NCBI GenBank assembly: GCA_963691705.1
Contig: OY829545.1
Location: 44,317,475-44,381,474, forward strand
Source: Viola odorata
Taxonomy: Eukaryota > Streptophyta > Magnoliopsida > Malpighiales > Violaceae
Reading direction: 5' to 3'
DNA: 64,000 bases
Positions 50,840 to 62,270 of the stretch are shown here, piece after piece (position 1 is the stretch's first letter; the number at the start of each line of letters is the position of its first letter). A program made the position numbers and the translations under genes. Under the pieces are notes generated by a model that was not told where the DNA came from, did no database searches, and saw nothing but the letters and a program-made list of their open reading frames with translations.

Positions 50840-51007
50840 AGGAGCTGGATATCTAATGGGCAGATTTCGCTGTTGGACTATCGCTAGGATTTCAGCCCTT
50901 GGGAGTATAAGAGATGGAAGGTCAGGATCATATATCCGGCCTTTTGGCGGATCCGCTTGTTTCCTAGTGGGGGATCCTCCGGGTCTTCCTTTCGAGAAAT
51001 TGCCTCC

Positions 51008-52441
51008 CTACCGGTTAGAGGCCTTGGCAGTGTGCTCTTTTCGTTGCCCCTGATCATCAGTGGGTTGCGCGTCAGGGGTACTGCTATGCGGGGCGTTAGG
51101 GGCCATATATGGGTCCGTTGGCATGTCTCGGATCCATTCTCTATTTTCCTCCTCTTCCATTCTCGCATAATTATGCGCTTTCAGCCTCAGCGCATCCAGG
51201 GTCATCGGTGGGTCCACCGTTAGCGTGTCTCTCAATTTTCCGTATCGGCAGTTGCGTTTTAGGGCCTCAACCGCAAAATCAATAGTGACCCCTGGCGTTA
51301 GGGACATTTCAAGATCAAATCGACCTAAAAAGTCGTTCAACGATTCCTGCGGTTTTCGATGGATATCGAACAGTGCAGCTGCTGACTTCCTGATAGGAAT
51401 AGCCGTGCTAAACCGACTTTTGAATTTTTCTTCCAGTTGAGAAAAATTATCAATAGACCCGGCCGGGAGTCCCTCAAACCAGAGACGTGCCACGCCTGAC
51501 AGTGTCATTACGAAGATCTGACACAATGCTGCGTCACTGCGCGTTTGGAATTACACAAAATCTTTCACCTTATTGAGGTGAGAAATGGGATCTTTCGTGC
51601 CATCATATGATTCTGCTGGGAGTTTCACATGTCGATGGACTCTGTGGTGCCTGACACGATAACTGAACAGATGGCTAACGTTAATATCAGGGACCCCACG
51701 AGGCTAATGCGGGTGTAGAATTTCAACGTCATATCTGGGATTCTGAGGGTCATATTCCTGATGCCGCCTGGGAGATCGGCTGCGACTTCTTGGAGTTCGA
51801 GCTCGTCGACCTCTGCTGCTAGATCTCTCACCGTATCTAGGAGATGGATCTCTCAATATATCCCCTTGTCGATCATCCCAATGTTCTCTGTACTCATCAC
51901 GTCGGCGGGCTACTTCAGGGATAGAGATTCCTCCCCTGTATTGTCCAGAATGTTCAGCAGGTCCACGCGCGAGTGGCGGGACGTTGATGGGGGCCAATGA
52001 GAATGGTCAGGAGGACGGGAGTCCTCTGGATTGTCGGGGCGATAATGGTCGTTCATTGACAATGGACGGAGTGAAAACTACTTGGGAGGGCACACCAGGT
52101 CTCGAGGCATGAGGAGTAAATCCAGCAGCCATCTCTGTCAACTGATCCAATTGAGCTTGGAGAGCTGCTATTGAATTTGCGAAAGGGTTGTCCTCTTCAC
52201 CTTTCATGGATCTCCCTGCTTGGGGGGTAAGACGACTGGTTCCTGCTACGTGAGAAAAGGGAGAACAAATCTGGAATGTAATTTCTTCCGTACTTTGCCC
52301 AGGAGGAAGATCTGATTCTCTCGCAGCGACATCCTGCACTGGGGTGGAGGTATCAGAGGTAGCGAAGGCAAACAGTCGTCTGCGGGTGTTGTATGGGATG
52401 TTGGAAGTTTGGGACAGCGCCGGATCTGACTCTGAGGCCAT
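51008..52441 (-). pseudogene. gag: gag of Tat-C (several in-frame stops)
   Basis: Start ATG at 52441 (MASESDPALSQTSN), 65 bases inside the primer-binding site. The N-terminal part is disordered and Arg/Ser-rich (RGRRARTPRSRSRSPRR near 51830). The gag core lies at about 51600-51150 (SYDGTKDPISHL, LSGVARLWFEGLPAGSIDNF, RKPQESLNDFLGRFDLE). In-frame stops end the open segments at about 52007, 51704 and 51008, with another near 51553. The phase is constant throughout, so point mutations rather than frameshifts broke it. Confidence 0.82.
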
Positions 52442-52505
52442 AATCCTTCTAGCTTCGGGGAGGAGGAGCTTGGTTATTAAGGATGCTCACTTAATAGAAC
52501 CAATA

Positions 52506-52523
52506 CTCTCAACGAGAGCACCA
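52506..52523 (-). other. Primer-binding site of Tat-C
   Basis: On the minus strand TGGTGCTCTCGTTGAGAG begins three bases after the end of the 5' LTR (52527). It starts with TGG, as complementarity to a tRNA CCA end requires. I cannot name the primer tRNA. Confidence 0.75.
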
Positions 52524-52526
52524 ATT

Positions 52527-53097
52527 TGATAAGATTTTATCTTCTGCCGAAAGATGTATGGCGGAACGGCTCCTCTCAGATCAGTGCTCACGACGGTCCG
52601 CGGTACCTGCAATACGCCGGAGGGGGTCTCCGGCGTAAATACTCCGATGCTTAAGTCAGTATGTGTACTGAATTTGGCAGAGCTTGGGCCAGTCAGATTA
52701 TGCTTACCTGCCTCCTTTGAGGGGGAGGTATATATATAGAAGAATTGAGCATTTCCGCGTTTGGGGATAGCCAAAGAGCTATCCCTAACGTTAGGGATCC
52801 GGGTTCGCCCCTCGGATGATATGTTACCGTGGTGATAGCCATGGGATAAATACTACCACGATAGGGTAGCGACTGAGTTGTCCCCCTGACGCGTGGTATT
52901 CCTCAGAATGAGACAACTCCTCGAGCCATCTAGAAGGTTCGTTTGGGGAAACTCCTGAGCGCTGTTTTGCCCTCTTGGCGTCAGCCTCTAGGGGAGGCTG
53001 TGGCCCTCTCCCTACCGCGAAGGTGGGAACAGTGATCTCTTCTTTCAGTTCAGGGCAATAGACGAAAATACCCTTTTCCTTAGGTGGATTGTTATCA
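52527..53097 (-). repeat. 5' LTR of Tat-C (right)
   Basis: 571 bp, about 97% identical to 37939-38509 by hand count. CTATATATATA on the minus strand (52729-52739) is a clear TATA box, about 200 bases before the LTR end on the transcribed side. Confidence 0.95.
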
Positions 53098-53756
53098 CTG
53101 AGTATCAGGATGCCTTGACCACTGTCCCGGCTGAATTCAACAACAACACAACCCTTCGGGAGCTCACAGGGAACCCCGAGGCCAAATTCGACTCTCGCAA
53201 CACTAAGGCCCACGATATTCAAGACCCCGCACTCTGGATCCTGCAACGCTTCCTGTCCCTTGCCCTCGTGGGAAAATTCGGGACCTCCGGCCAGCTTGCT
53301 CAATCTGAGCTATTCTTCCTCTGGGCCATGCATCACAAGAAACGGGTCAACCTCGGCTACTGGATCGCTACCTCCGTCCACAACATCACGAATGCCCCCC
53401 AGGGTCGATCTCCTGTCCTCGGATCTATCATAATTAGCTTGGCCTCGCACCTATACACTTGGAAGCCCCAAGAGTTGAACCTATGCCAGCACCCGAAATC
53501 CTTCAAGATCCTCGGTCTCAAGACCTTGGATATGATTGGTTTCTTTTGTGTTACTGATGGCGTCTTGAGCTTTCATGCAGATAACAAAGGGAAGATAGAG
53601 GGCAAGTTTGAGTACCCTGACCCCTCAAGGCCCCAACCCAAGTCTAGCGCTCCCGAGCCTCCTGTCCAGCCTGCCACTTCAGCTGCCCCTCAAGGCCCCG
53701 AAGAAGTGCCTGCAGCCGAGACCAATGATGGACACACACTTGACTTGTGCACATAA

Positions 53757-55141
53757 AATGAAAATGCTGACTGTATTCAAGGTCCCGAATATTTCATTTT
53801 CTGCCTGCTGCACCTTATATCTGCTTCAAGACCTAGACACCAGTAGTCAAGAAATAGCACCTTGTGAGCATTTGAGCCTTCATGCCTATGTTTATTGTTT
53901 GAGTGAATGCATGACTAGGTACTGGCTAGGTTTGCATGATATCTATGGGTGTAGACACGATTAGACATAGGAAAGCAACAAAAAGATTAAGTCTTCGCAT
54001 CAAATTATTCTCTCATTTTTTTCTGTTCTGTTTCTCCCTTCTTGACCCCGATACCCCTTTTTTTCCTCCATTCTAACCATTTGAATTTTCATTGATCTTT
54101 CTCTTGGCAGGTGAGCGATGTTGTGGGGAGCACTATCGAGGGCTAGACTAGACAAATGAAGCAACAAAAGCAAAGTGTGGGGATCCCCCAAATTCAAGAC
54201 CCTGAATACTGGCACAAATTCAAGACCTCGAAGCTAAAATCAAGGGCAGAACAGAACGAAAAATCACTTCCCATCCATAGCAAAACATAAGTGTGGGGAA
54301 ATGAAATCAGAATATCCAGCCCCCGAAGGACAAGGTCTCAATCCTCAAACAATCCAGGTCTCTCTCTCTCTCAAAAAAATTAATAAAAAGAAAAAGAAAA
54401 ATAGAAATATAAATAAAAGAGAGAGAGAAGAGAGCAAGACCGAATCATGAAAAAGAAGAAGAGGAAAACCAACAGCCAGTACCCATTCAAGGTCTCGAGC
54501 CAAGGTCTCAAGTGAAGAAAGCAAAGATCCCCCTCGAAGAAGAAGAATCTAGTCTAGCTTTCGCCCTCAGCAACATTGTCTCACCATCTCGATTCTTTCC
54601 TGCCAAGGGAGCGTTCCAGGTTTGAGTTGGTTTAACCACCTCCTCATTTCATTTCCTTACTCTCCCTCTTCCCCACTTTTTCTTCTCATTATGTTTCATT
54701 CCTCCACTCCCTCCATTTCCTCTTATCATTTATTTTCCTTGCTTCCCCTTCTTGCCCCCGATGCATAGTCTTTTGATTGCTAGATTGCCTATGCATGTGT
54801 CTAATGTACTCGGATTGATATGCAAACTTGGTTTTGTGCTACGTTTCTTGCATACTTGAGTGTTTAAACACCTAGCCTTGTTTACGAGTGTAAGTGCAAA
54901 CACCGATCCATGTGAGGACTGTTGGCGAATAGGCTGATGTGGAAAAGTCTCTTCTTAAGGGTCGTTATCCTTCTGATTTGATGCAGGTGTATCTAAGCGG
55001 AGTTTGTTTTCATTCAAGGTCCCGAATGTTGAAAAGCATGCTTATTCTCTGTGCTATGGTTTGGTGTGTCTGTTCTATTTTGGGACTGTTTTAAATTTTG
55101 TGAATGCTCGAGGGCGAGCATTGGACAGTGTGGGGATTATT
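53757..55141 (+). other. 3' untranslated region of Athila-B
   Basis: No gene. PPT-like AAGTGTGGGGA or near matches occur at about 54174, 54289 and 55129, the last beside the 3' LTR. Conserved blocks shared with Athila-A and -D: 53862-54000 (TTTGAGCCTTCATGCC ... GCATGATATCTATGGGTG) and 54770-54990 (TACTCGGATTGATATGCAAA ... GTGAGGACTGTTGGCG). CT/GA-rich simple sequence lies at 54358-54440. Confidence 0.7.
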
Positions 55142-56825
55142 TGATAGCATATTTTTATGCATGATTTTCTCTCCATTTTCTCGCCCATTTAAGGCATGAT
55201 TCTGCTAAATTATCCTTATTTTCATTACTATTGCAGATCTAGGCCTAAAAAGGGAGTTTATGCAAAAAAATGAGTTTTTGGTGCATTTTGGGTGAATTCG
55301 AGCTTCAAGACCAAAGTTGAGGTCCCGAGTCCAAAGCAGCGTTCAAGGTCCCGAACCGGACTCTCCATTTGGGCCCCCGAAGGGCAAAGAGCGGCATTTT
55401 CACGTGTCATCTTGCCAAAGCTTCCATGTGATCTCCCTGACACTGTTTCTGACGCTCTGCACTGATCACAAAATACCTACCTCTCTGACCATTTCAGCCC
55501 TCGAACCCAATCCAGACCTACCAAAGCTGGGAAAACCAGACAACTTTATGCTTTTTCAGCTTTGTGCTTTAGGGAGCATGGATCCATTGTAATAGGCTTT
55601 CAATTAATGCATTTTGTCCCTAGTTTAGGCTGAAGATATTTTGTTCTTGGAGCTTTAGCTTATAAGGAGCATCCAAAGAGTAGTTTAGGACATATCTCAA
55701 CACATAATATAATTTTTATAATCATTAGAACTAGTTTTTCTTAGACTTCTCTCTAATTTATCTCTCTAGTTCTTGTTAGCACCTTCAACCTTGCCGTCGG
55801 GCTTCAAACGGTTTTTAGTAACAAAGTCTTCTTCCCTTAATCTATTTATTTACTTATTATGCTTTCTTTAATTATTATTTTTTCATCTTCAAGTATGAGT
55901 AGCTAAATCTTTAATTCTTAGCAAGGGTAATTCAAGGGTTGCAAGGGCAGATTCGAGGCCTTAATGTGCTTAATATATTCTTGCTGCCATATTCAATTAC
56001 TTGTCATTTTAATTACATCTTCGCATGAAATAATTTGAGGCTTGATCAACTGATTGTTATTTTGTGTGAATGCTGCCATCTTTGTGATGAATACAGAAGG
56101 AAAATTGCATGGAACAAGTAGGCATCTGTTTAGTCTCGACTGCGATGAAGTGGTCTTGAATAGATAGGATGAGTGGTTGATTAGAGCAAGGTCACGAGCC
56201 TGACAAACTGAGGGACTTTTAGCTCTGGATTTGTCTTTTCTTATCTTCATGGGCAGTTTGAGTATGACCCTCCCGCATTCGTGCCTGGAGGGATGGCAAA
56301 CTGTCAAGACTACCTCATATTTGGAAACGGGGGGTAGTTTCTCTTAAGAGAAACATAGGGGATATCCGAGGAATCTGGTCCCTATGTCATTTCTATGATG
56401 TCTTGAATAGAATATCTTGTGCTGATGACGATCGGGCCCCAGAATACAACCCAAGAATGCCTTTGCTAAGATCCTTCTCTACCTGATTATTTGTGTTTGA
56501 TTATCGCTCTGTTTTACTATTTCTGAATTTATTCACTTATTTGCTTTGTTTTATCCTTTGGGACCCCGAACTGACAACTCAAGGTCCTGAATACTGCTTT
56601 CTTAGGTAAAAAGTGTTAGCCCCCAATCTCTCTTGGCTGACTCGTTTAGCCAAGTAAACCCCCCCTCCCCCGAGTGTTACTTTACGTGTTTTTGTCCTGT
56701 GATTTCATTCAAGACCTTGAATCAGTCTCTCTCATTCCCTGTGTTCGACCCTGACTACCACTGTACACATTATCAATTGCGCACACACTTTCAGGCATTA
56801 TAAATCTTCATTTGACTGACGATCA
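55142..56825 (+). repeat. 3' LTR of Athila-B
   Basis: TGATAGCATATTTTTATG to GACGATCA, then the target duplication GCCCT (56826-56830). It has about 34 bases (TTTGGGCCCCCGAAGGGCAA..., from 55368) not present in the 5' LTR, and a short extra AATTCAAGGGTTGCA-like duplication near 55929. Confidence 0.95.
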
Positions 56826-56830
56826 GCCCT

Positions 56831-57249
56831 AGAGATCTTCTCTTGCCTCTTCTTCTTCTTATGCAGATTTTCTAGAAAAACACCTTTAGCTAGGAGATTA
56901 CAAAGTATCATTTTTATACTAGTAAAACAAATTTCTTTTCAATTTTATGCAATTTCAATTTTGAATTTTATAATGTTTATCATGAGTAGCTAAGTTTTTA
57001 ATTCTCAGTGAAGACAGTAAATGTTTTGATTTTGTTCTTTTGTGAGATCTAAACGTGCTTATTATTTTCTATTTCGTATTTCTTTAATATTTAATTAATC
57101 ATTATTTTTATTTATGAATCGCCTATTGATCTGGCCAATTTAGGTTAATCCTAAATAACTACAGTGCATCTGTAATCAGGTGTGAATCAAGTAAGTTGAC
57201 AAGAACAAGGTTTCGCCTTAGTTTAAAGATCAAGGAATTTAGGTTAAAG
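56831..57249 (+). repeat. Athila-E LTR, copy C, right part
   Basis: Continues the LTR interrupted at 28842: TTTTCTAGAAAAACACCTTT, CTAGGAGATTA, ATTTTTATACTAG and TTATGCAATTTCAATTTT match copies A and B. It extends further than they do (GAGTAGCTAAGTTTTTAATT and beyond). The 3' end is not clear. Confidence 0.7.
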
Positions 57250-57530
57250 ATTTATGTTTTTTAAGATTTTGTCCAAGAACAGTCTTTCCCTAAGCGACAC
57301 AAGTTAATGAAGAGACACAAGTTAATACCATCAACAACTACAATCAAGGACAGAGAAGCTATGGCAATAAATAAAACCAACCTTGGAGACAACACCCTAA
57401 CTTTAGTTGGTCTCAACAAAGTCAACCACCATTTAACTTGCAAAATTTTGTACCAAGACCACCTCAACAGCAACATCAACCTCCCCAACAACAATCTCAG
57501 CCAAAGTTATTGGCACCTCAACAACTGATA
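57250..57530 (+). pseudogene. Decayed Athila gag C-terminal fragment
   Basis: In one frame, with stops, it reads the Gln/Pro/Asn-rich nucleocapsid tail typical of Athila gag (WSQQSQPPFNLQNFVPRPP, then Gln-rich). This parallels the tails at about 3450-3540 and 31620-31760. Everything between it and the LTR, and the gag core, is missing. Confidence 0.65.
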
Positions 57531-57789
57531 ACATGTATTTTATACATATTTTGTCCACTTTAGACCTAGATGCTACTAATTAGTGTCTATTTTCTTCCTA
57601 TTTGTAGATATGGACATTAGGATGAGTTTTGTAGAGATGTATGCTATTTGCTGGATTTTGATAAAGAAGTCAACGTCTTGTCCTCGCCGCTCAATGTTCA
57701 CTAGTGTTGGGAAATCCGAGCCAAGAATAGAAGTCCAATCCAGTTATAGAATGTCCGGTTATAGAAAGTATGATTGAGTTAATGTTGAA
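57531..57789. repeat. Probable LTR-like fragment
   Basis: TGATAACATGTATTTTATAC followed by 'gacctagatgctactaatta' resembles the first ~80 bases of the Athila-D LTR (15356 onward: TGATAGAGCACTTTAAATGT ... GATGCTACTAATGG). It is short and boundaries are uncertain. Confidence 0.4.
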
Positions 57790-58489
57790 AAGGTTGTAAG
57801 GTAAAACTCACTATTGCTGTCTAGATGATTTTTCAGGTTTTCACTAGATTCATGTTGCACTAGAAGATTAGGATTACTTGCCCCTTTGGAACATTTGCAT
57901 ACAAGCGCATGCCTTTTGGATTGTGTAATGCTCCTACCACTTTTCAAAGGTGTATTGTAAGAATTTTCTCTGAATTTATAGAAAAGGGAATCGAAGTCTT
58001 TATGGATGATTTGACCATTTATGGTAATTTATTTGATGAATGCTTGGGTAATCTTAATAAGGTTCTAAAAAGATGTTTAGAGAACAATTTAATTTCAAAC
58101 TATTAAAAATGTCATTTTATGGTAGTTCAGGGATTGGTCCTAGGGCATATCATATCACACAAAGATATAGAAGTAGATAAGGCTAAAATCGATGTTATAA
58201 ATTTTTTACCTTACCCTTCCTGTGTACGGAAGTTCGTTCTTTCCTTGGACATGTAGGTCTTTACAATCGATTTATAAAGGAATTCTCAAAGATTGCAGAA
58301 CCTATGTGTAGACTGCTACAAAAGGAAGTAGAATTTGACTTCAACAAGCAATGCAAGACTGCCTTCGATGAGTTAAAGAAGAAACTGACAACAACTCCAA
58401 TCATCTAAGCCTCTGAATGGAATCTTCCATTTGAGATAATATGCAATGTAAGTTATTCTAGGCCAAAAACAAAGGCGAGAACCTCATGT
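57790..58489 (+). pseudogene. Decayed Athila reverse transcriptase fragment
   Basis: Frames with several stops and shifts carry MPFGLCNAPTTFQRC (about 57910), FMDDLTIYGN (about 58000), YPSCVR...SFLGHVG and FIKEFSKIAEPMCRLL (about 58270). It ends near the RNase H start (LGQKQRREPHV) where the solo LTR is inserted. Much more diverged than the RT of Athila-A and -B. Confidence 0.8.
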
Positions 58490-58494
58490 GATAC

Positions 58495-60694
58495 TGTTGC
58501 TACCCGAATTTTGACTTACGTTGCAACTCTTTTATTATATTGCTTGTCACGACTAATAGCCCGGTGTTGGTACCCGAATTTTGACGCTAGCATGTTTAAT
58601 CACCTACAAAATAGCATGCCCGTATATTTACGCGCTTAATCAATTATAGTCGCTTTATTTTTTATTTTTCACTAACCGTTAATGATCTCTCGGCCCAGCT
58701 CGAGTCCTTTCGTATTCTTTCATTTTTATCTATCATTTTGGTTCTTTCACTTTTTTGTCTTATTAGGCCCCGAACGAGCTTTTTCGACACTTTGTCAAAA
58801 TAAATACGTTTAGAGAGTTGAGCTTAAAATTTTGTTCGCATCATCTCGATCGTCATATTTTTCTCTGTAGCGTAGTTGCTTTTGTTTCAATTTTTTTGCC
58901 AGTTCCATCGCGCTGATAAATCGAACCCATAATAATTACTAAACATTTTTCTCCTCTCTTTTTAATCAACCGTTGGATTGGTTGACTAAATCCTTAGTCA
59001 ACCATCCAACGGTCACCTAATTAAACCATTTAACCCTTCCCTTTTCTTCTCCCGCAAACCATTCCCTCTTCAAAATTTGAAGCCTTGTCATACTTCTGGA
59101 ACAAGCTTTCTCTAAACTCTCTTTAATTTTCTTTTTTGCTTATAATGCATGAATAAATTGCTAAAACTTGCCTCATATGCTTAGTTTTCATGCCAATTTC
59201 ATTTCCCTTGCCTCAATTTGATTGTATGAGGTCTTGACTAATTAATAGCCATATATGCATGTTAAATAACTTATTTTTCACTCATAAAAAATTGCCACTG
59301 TTTTGTTTAAAATTTCTTGTTGTTTTCATGGGAGTGATCTGCTGGCATGCTGTTGTGTTGATTGAGTCGATTTTGGGAGTATAAAATCATGTTTTAATTT
59401 TCATGCTTAAATTGCTACTGTTGGGTTGATGGAAGAAGAAAGAAAGGAAGAAGAAGGAGTGTAGGCGGGAAAGGAAGAAGGAAAGGTAATGGGCTTGATT
59501 TCATCACAAGCCCATCTTGGTTTTAAATGAAAGTTGGGCTTGATTTCATCCCAAGCCCAGCTGCTGTTTTGGACAAAGATATGGGGCCCGACCCATTTAA
59601 TTTTCGTAAACTTTTGTGTTTAAATCATATGAAATATTCGTATGCTATTTTCGTAATTTTTGCCATGTTAATTATTTACCAATGCTCGTATGCTCACATG
59701 CAATAAATAATGACTTGTTTAAATTATTTTGTCATGTTTAATTAATCGTGTGCTTTTTTTTAAAATTAATTAAATGTTTATTTTACCTGTTCTTTATTTA
59801 TTTTCGATTGAACTATCGCTAATACTTTCGTTTTGTAAGGTAGATCAAGGTCACGCAATGCAAGTACGCTTTCTAGCCTCTTTTATTTATTCAATGTTTT
59901 CCGCAAATATTACTTATATGCATGTGATAAAAAAAGGTTAAAAATCTCATATCATATTCGTATGCATGATAAAATCAATGCACATGTTTACTTGTTTAAA
60001 TCACTTGCTTTTATACCATGAAATTAATTATTTTGCATTGATATATGAGCATGGTGGCTTCGATCCCACACGGTTATTTGCATTCATTAAAATGGTACGA
60101 TGTTAGTTTTATCCATGATAGGATCATGTAGCAATTAATTAATCATGCATGGCCCGATGATGATAAAGAGGGCTCTCGCTTTAGTAAAAAAACCAACGAT
60201 TAATCAGTCTCGACCAGAAATGATTAATCAGTCCCTATAGTCCCGATCGGAAATAACAAAACACTAGAGCGATGAATACCTTTGAGGGCCCATGGACAAC
60301 TAGAAGGTGGCCCGATATTCGTAACAGGATTTCGTTTGACACTTTGCGATAATTTACTCCGTAAATGATTGAAAAGTGGCGCGTTTCCGTGCGCAGGATT
60401 GGACAACACTTCCGGTTACTTACTCATTTTCATGTCAAAAATGTTTTTCAAACACCTTTTTACCGGTAACCTTTTTAAGGATATTACTTGGGTGCCTAAC
60501 ACCTTCCCAAGTCCATAATACTTGGTTTAGACCACATGTGCCTTAGTTTTTTTATTTTTTTATGCCATGACGATTAGGTTCCCTAAACCTTAGAAAATAG
60601 GGTGGCAACTTCATTGCATTATGCGAAGCATCCATTTATGCTTAGCATCTGTCCCGAACCTAAACCCATTTTCGACGAAAAAGGGGGTGCGATA
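58495..60694. mobile_element. Solo LTR (2.2 kb)
   Basis: Bounded by GATAC at 58490-58494 and 60695-60699, a 5-bp target duplication, with no internal region. Starts TGTTGCTACCCGAATTTTGA and ends GGGGGTGCGATA. A second start-like TGTTGGTACCCGAATTTTGA occurs at 58565, 70 bases in. No coding potential; A/T-rich with TTAATT-rich middle. The 3' 600 bases match 1-485. The GGGGTGCGA(C/T)A ending is seen in several plant Ty3/gypsy LTRs, but the lineage cannot be fixed without an internal domain. Confidence 0.8.
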
Positions 60695-60831
60695 GATACG
60701 TTCCTGATTTCTTAGGAAATGTTTGTTGTTGATCTATCTCAAGGAATCCTTCTTCAAACGCGAATAAGTAACTAACTGACCCAATTAAGTTCCTAACCCA
60801 ACCGTAAAGGATGATTAGAACCCTTGATGGG

Positions 60832-62270
60832 TGTCGAATCCGTCAAAAATAAATATAAATTACAACTTGCTACTAAGAACAAGTAAATTGTAGATAGTAG
60901 TAAGAGGTTCGATCCACAGAGAGCTATATAGTATGACTTTTGTGTGAACTTGTAATAATGGAATTAACACTTAGGTGAAATTGGAGGTTTTTGTATTAAG
61001 ACTAAAATGAGAAATTAAATAAAGCAAGTAACTGTCTTGGCCAAGAATGATGTTCTTGGTCAAAACGGCAAATTTAGAAATAGAAATCAAATGGGAGCGA
61101 GATTCCTAATAGAGGTTGCCAGCTATGAGACATGAGATACAATCATCAATATAGGAGTATTCATCTTCAACATACACAGTTGCTATTGGATCAAGGTACG
61201 CTTATGATCCCTCCTTCCCTTCTGTATCAACACCACCTCAAGTACTCTTAGAGATGATGCCTAACCAATTAGTACCTTGTTGGTTAAAGGGTTTACTGAA
61301 TTGGCTGATGAATAGTTAGGGGAAGACAACTCCAGACTAGTATCCTTAGGTGTCAGTCGGGACTGGATATGATTAACCTTTCTCCCTACCGTTTCACGGA
61401 CTCCCGTTAGCGCGTAGGTGTCTACTTCGATCCTCTTAGTCAATAATCCATGGCTAAGAGAAATGACAGCCGTATTGTCTATTCAACACTAAATTGGCCA
61501 GATCTAATATCAAACAGAAACACGTTAAGAATAATTATGAAATTGATTAAATGCAGATTCAAAGATTAGTAAGATCGGTTAGGTCTCATGCATACTCATG
61601 CTCATGCTTAAGTGCCTCTACTAAGAAACATGTACTTAGGTACTCATGCTCATAATAAAATAAAAACAATGTATTGAAAATATAATAATCTTTCGTTGCC
61701 GAAGGAGCAAAGTATATGTGAAAATGGTGGTCGAAAATCGGAGAGGGAGATGCACACCAGTCCCGAACGGCTCTCTCCAAAACCTAAGGAAAGTATAAAT
61801 ATCCCTAGAAAATAGCTAATCGGCGAAAATAAAGGAAAATCATATCCTAATAAAATCTAAATTGTATTTGAATTTCTCTCTTCCTCACAAAAAGATCTTA
61901 TTAGATCAAAATAGCAGGACGCATCTTCAATCCGTCCGTCATTAATGTTTCAGTCGTCAAGGCAGGAAAATCATATGCCAGCGCCTTTAATCCGCTGTCT
62001 GCGCTGAAGATTTCTCCAAGTGAGGTTTGGCCAAGCATGTTTGTCTTGGTCAAGAGACATGCTCACGTCCAGTCTTGGTCAAGAAAGCAACCAAGAATCT
62101 TCTTGCTCCAAATCAGCCCAGAATCATGCCTAATTCTCCTCATTTTCGCTCCCTGCCTCTCCAAGGCTATTTCCTGCAATAATTGAATGATTCACAGCAA
62201 AATAAATAGCATACTATTTGAAATTGCAAGAGAATAGGTAGTAAAAACTACTACAATTAGTGCTCAATCA
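60832..62270 (-). repeat. 3' LTR of Athila-F (minus strand)
   Basis: On the minus strand it starts TGATTGAGCACTAATTGTAG, directly after a PPT-like AAGTGTGGGAGGGCT (62271-62287), and ends TTGACGGATTCGACA. The end resembles that of Athila-D (TTGACGGCTTCGACA). Length about 1.44 kb. Confidence 0.75.

Larger units (their letters stand above)
37939..53097 (-). mobile_element. Tat-C: Tat-lineage Ty3/gypsy element with antisense gene array
   Basis: Both LTRs are 571 bp (37939-38509 and 52527-53097) with target duplication CTGAG at 37934-37938 and 53098-53102. Pol is on the minus strand, so the right LTR is the 5' LTR and a primer-binding site lies beside it (52506-52523). The two RNase H domains, the second of archaeal type, plus YVDD reverse transcriptase and integrase without chromodomain are the hallmark of the Tat lineage. 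LTRs differ at about 19 sites (about 3%). Gag-PR-RT has stops and frameshifts; the RNase H-integrase frame is open. An 8-kb region between integrase and 3' LTR carries ORFs on the opposite strand and a tandem repeat. Confidence 0.95.
36595..53756 (+). pseudogene. Third ORF of Athila-B, split by Tat-C (36595-37938 and 53098-53756)
   Basis: Starts at ATG 36595 (MAKTNLNLNKP). The Thr/Pro/Ser-rich N-terminus and Glu/Lys-rich middle resemble the third ORF of Athila-A. The conserved part has RIGWESLFFMDHPTYLELSL near 37700 and, beyond Tat-C, ELFFLWAMHHKKRVNLGYW near 53310. The two halves join in phase once Tat-C and one CTGAG copy are ignored. Two amber stops interrupt it: TAG at 37096-37098 and TAG at 37774-37776, the second where Athila-A has TGG. 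It ends at 53756. Homologous to the Athila ORF in the env-like position; no membrane segment visible, function unknown. Confidence 0.82.
28843..56825 (+). mobile_element. Athila-B: Athila-lineage retrotransposon, itself interrupted by Tat-C
   Basis: LTRs at 28843-30485 and 55142-56825, target duplication GCCCT at 28838-28842 and 56826-56830. Gene order is gag, protease, RT-RNase H, integrase and a third ORF. Tat-C sits in the third ORF; without it the element is about 12.8 kb. By hand count the LTRs differ at about 50 positions (roughly 3%) plus indels, so it is older than Athila-A. Gag-pol has several stops and deletions. The LTRs are a different family from Athila-A, although the proteins are clearly homologous. 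Confidence 0.93.

Noticed and set aside
52506..52523. tRNA gene fragment beside the Tat-C LTR
   Set aside because: Only the 18 bases complementary to a tRNA 3' end are present; this is a primer-binding site.
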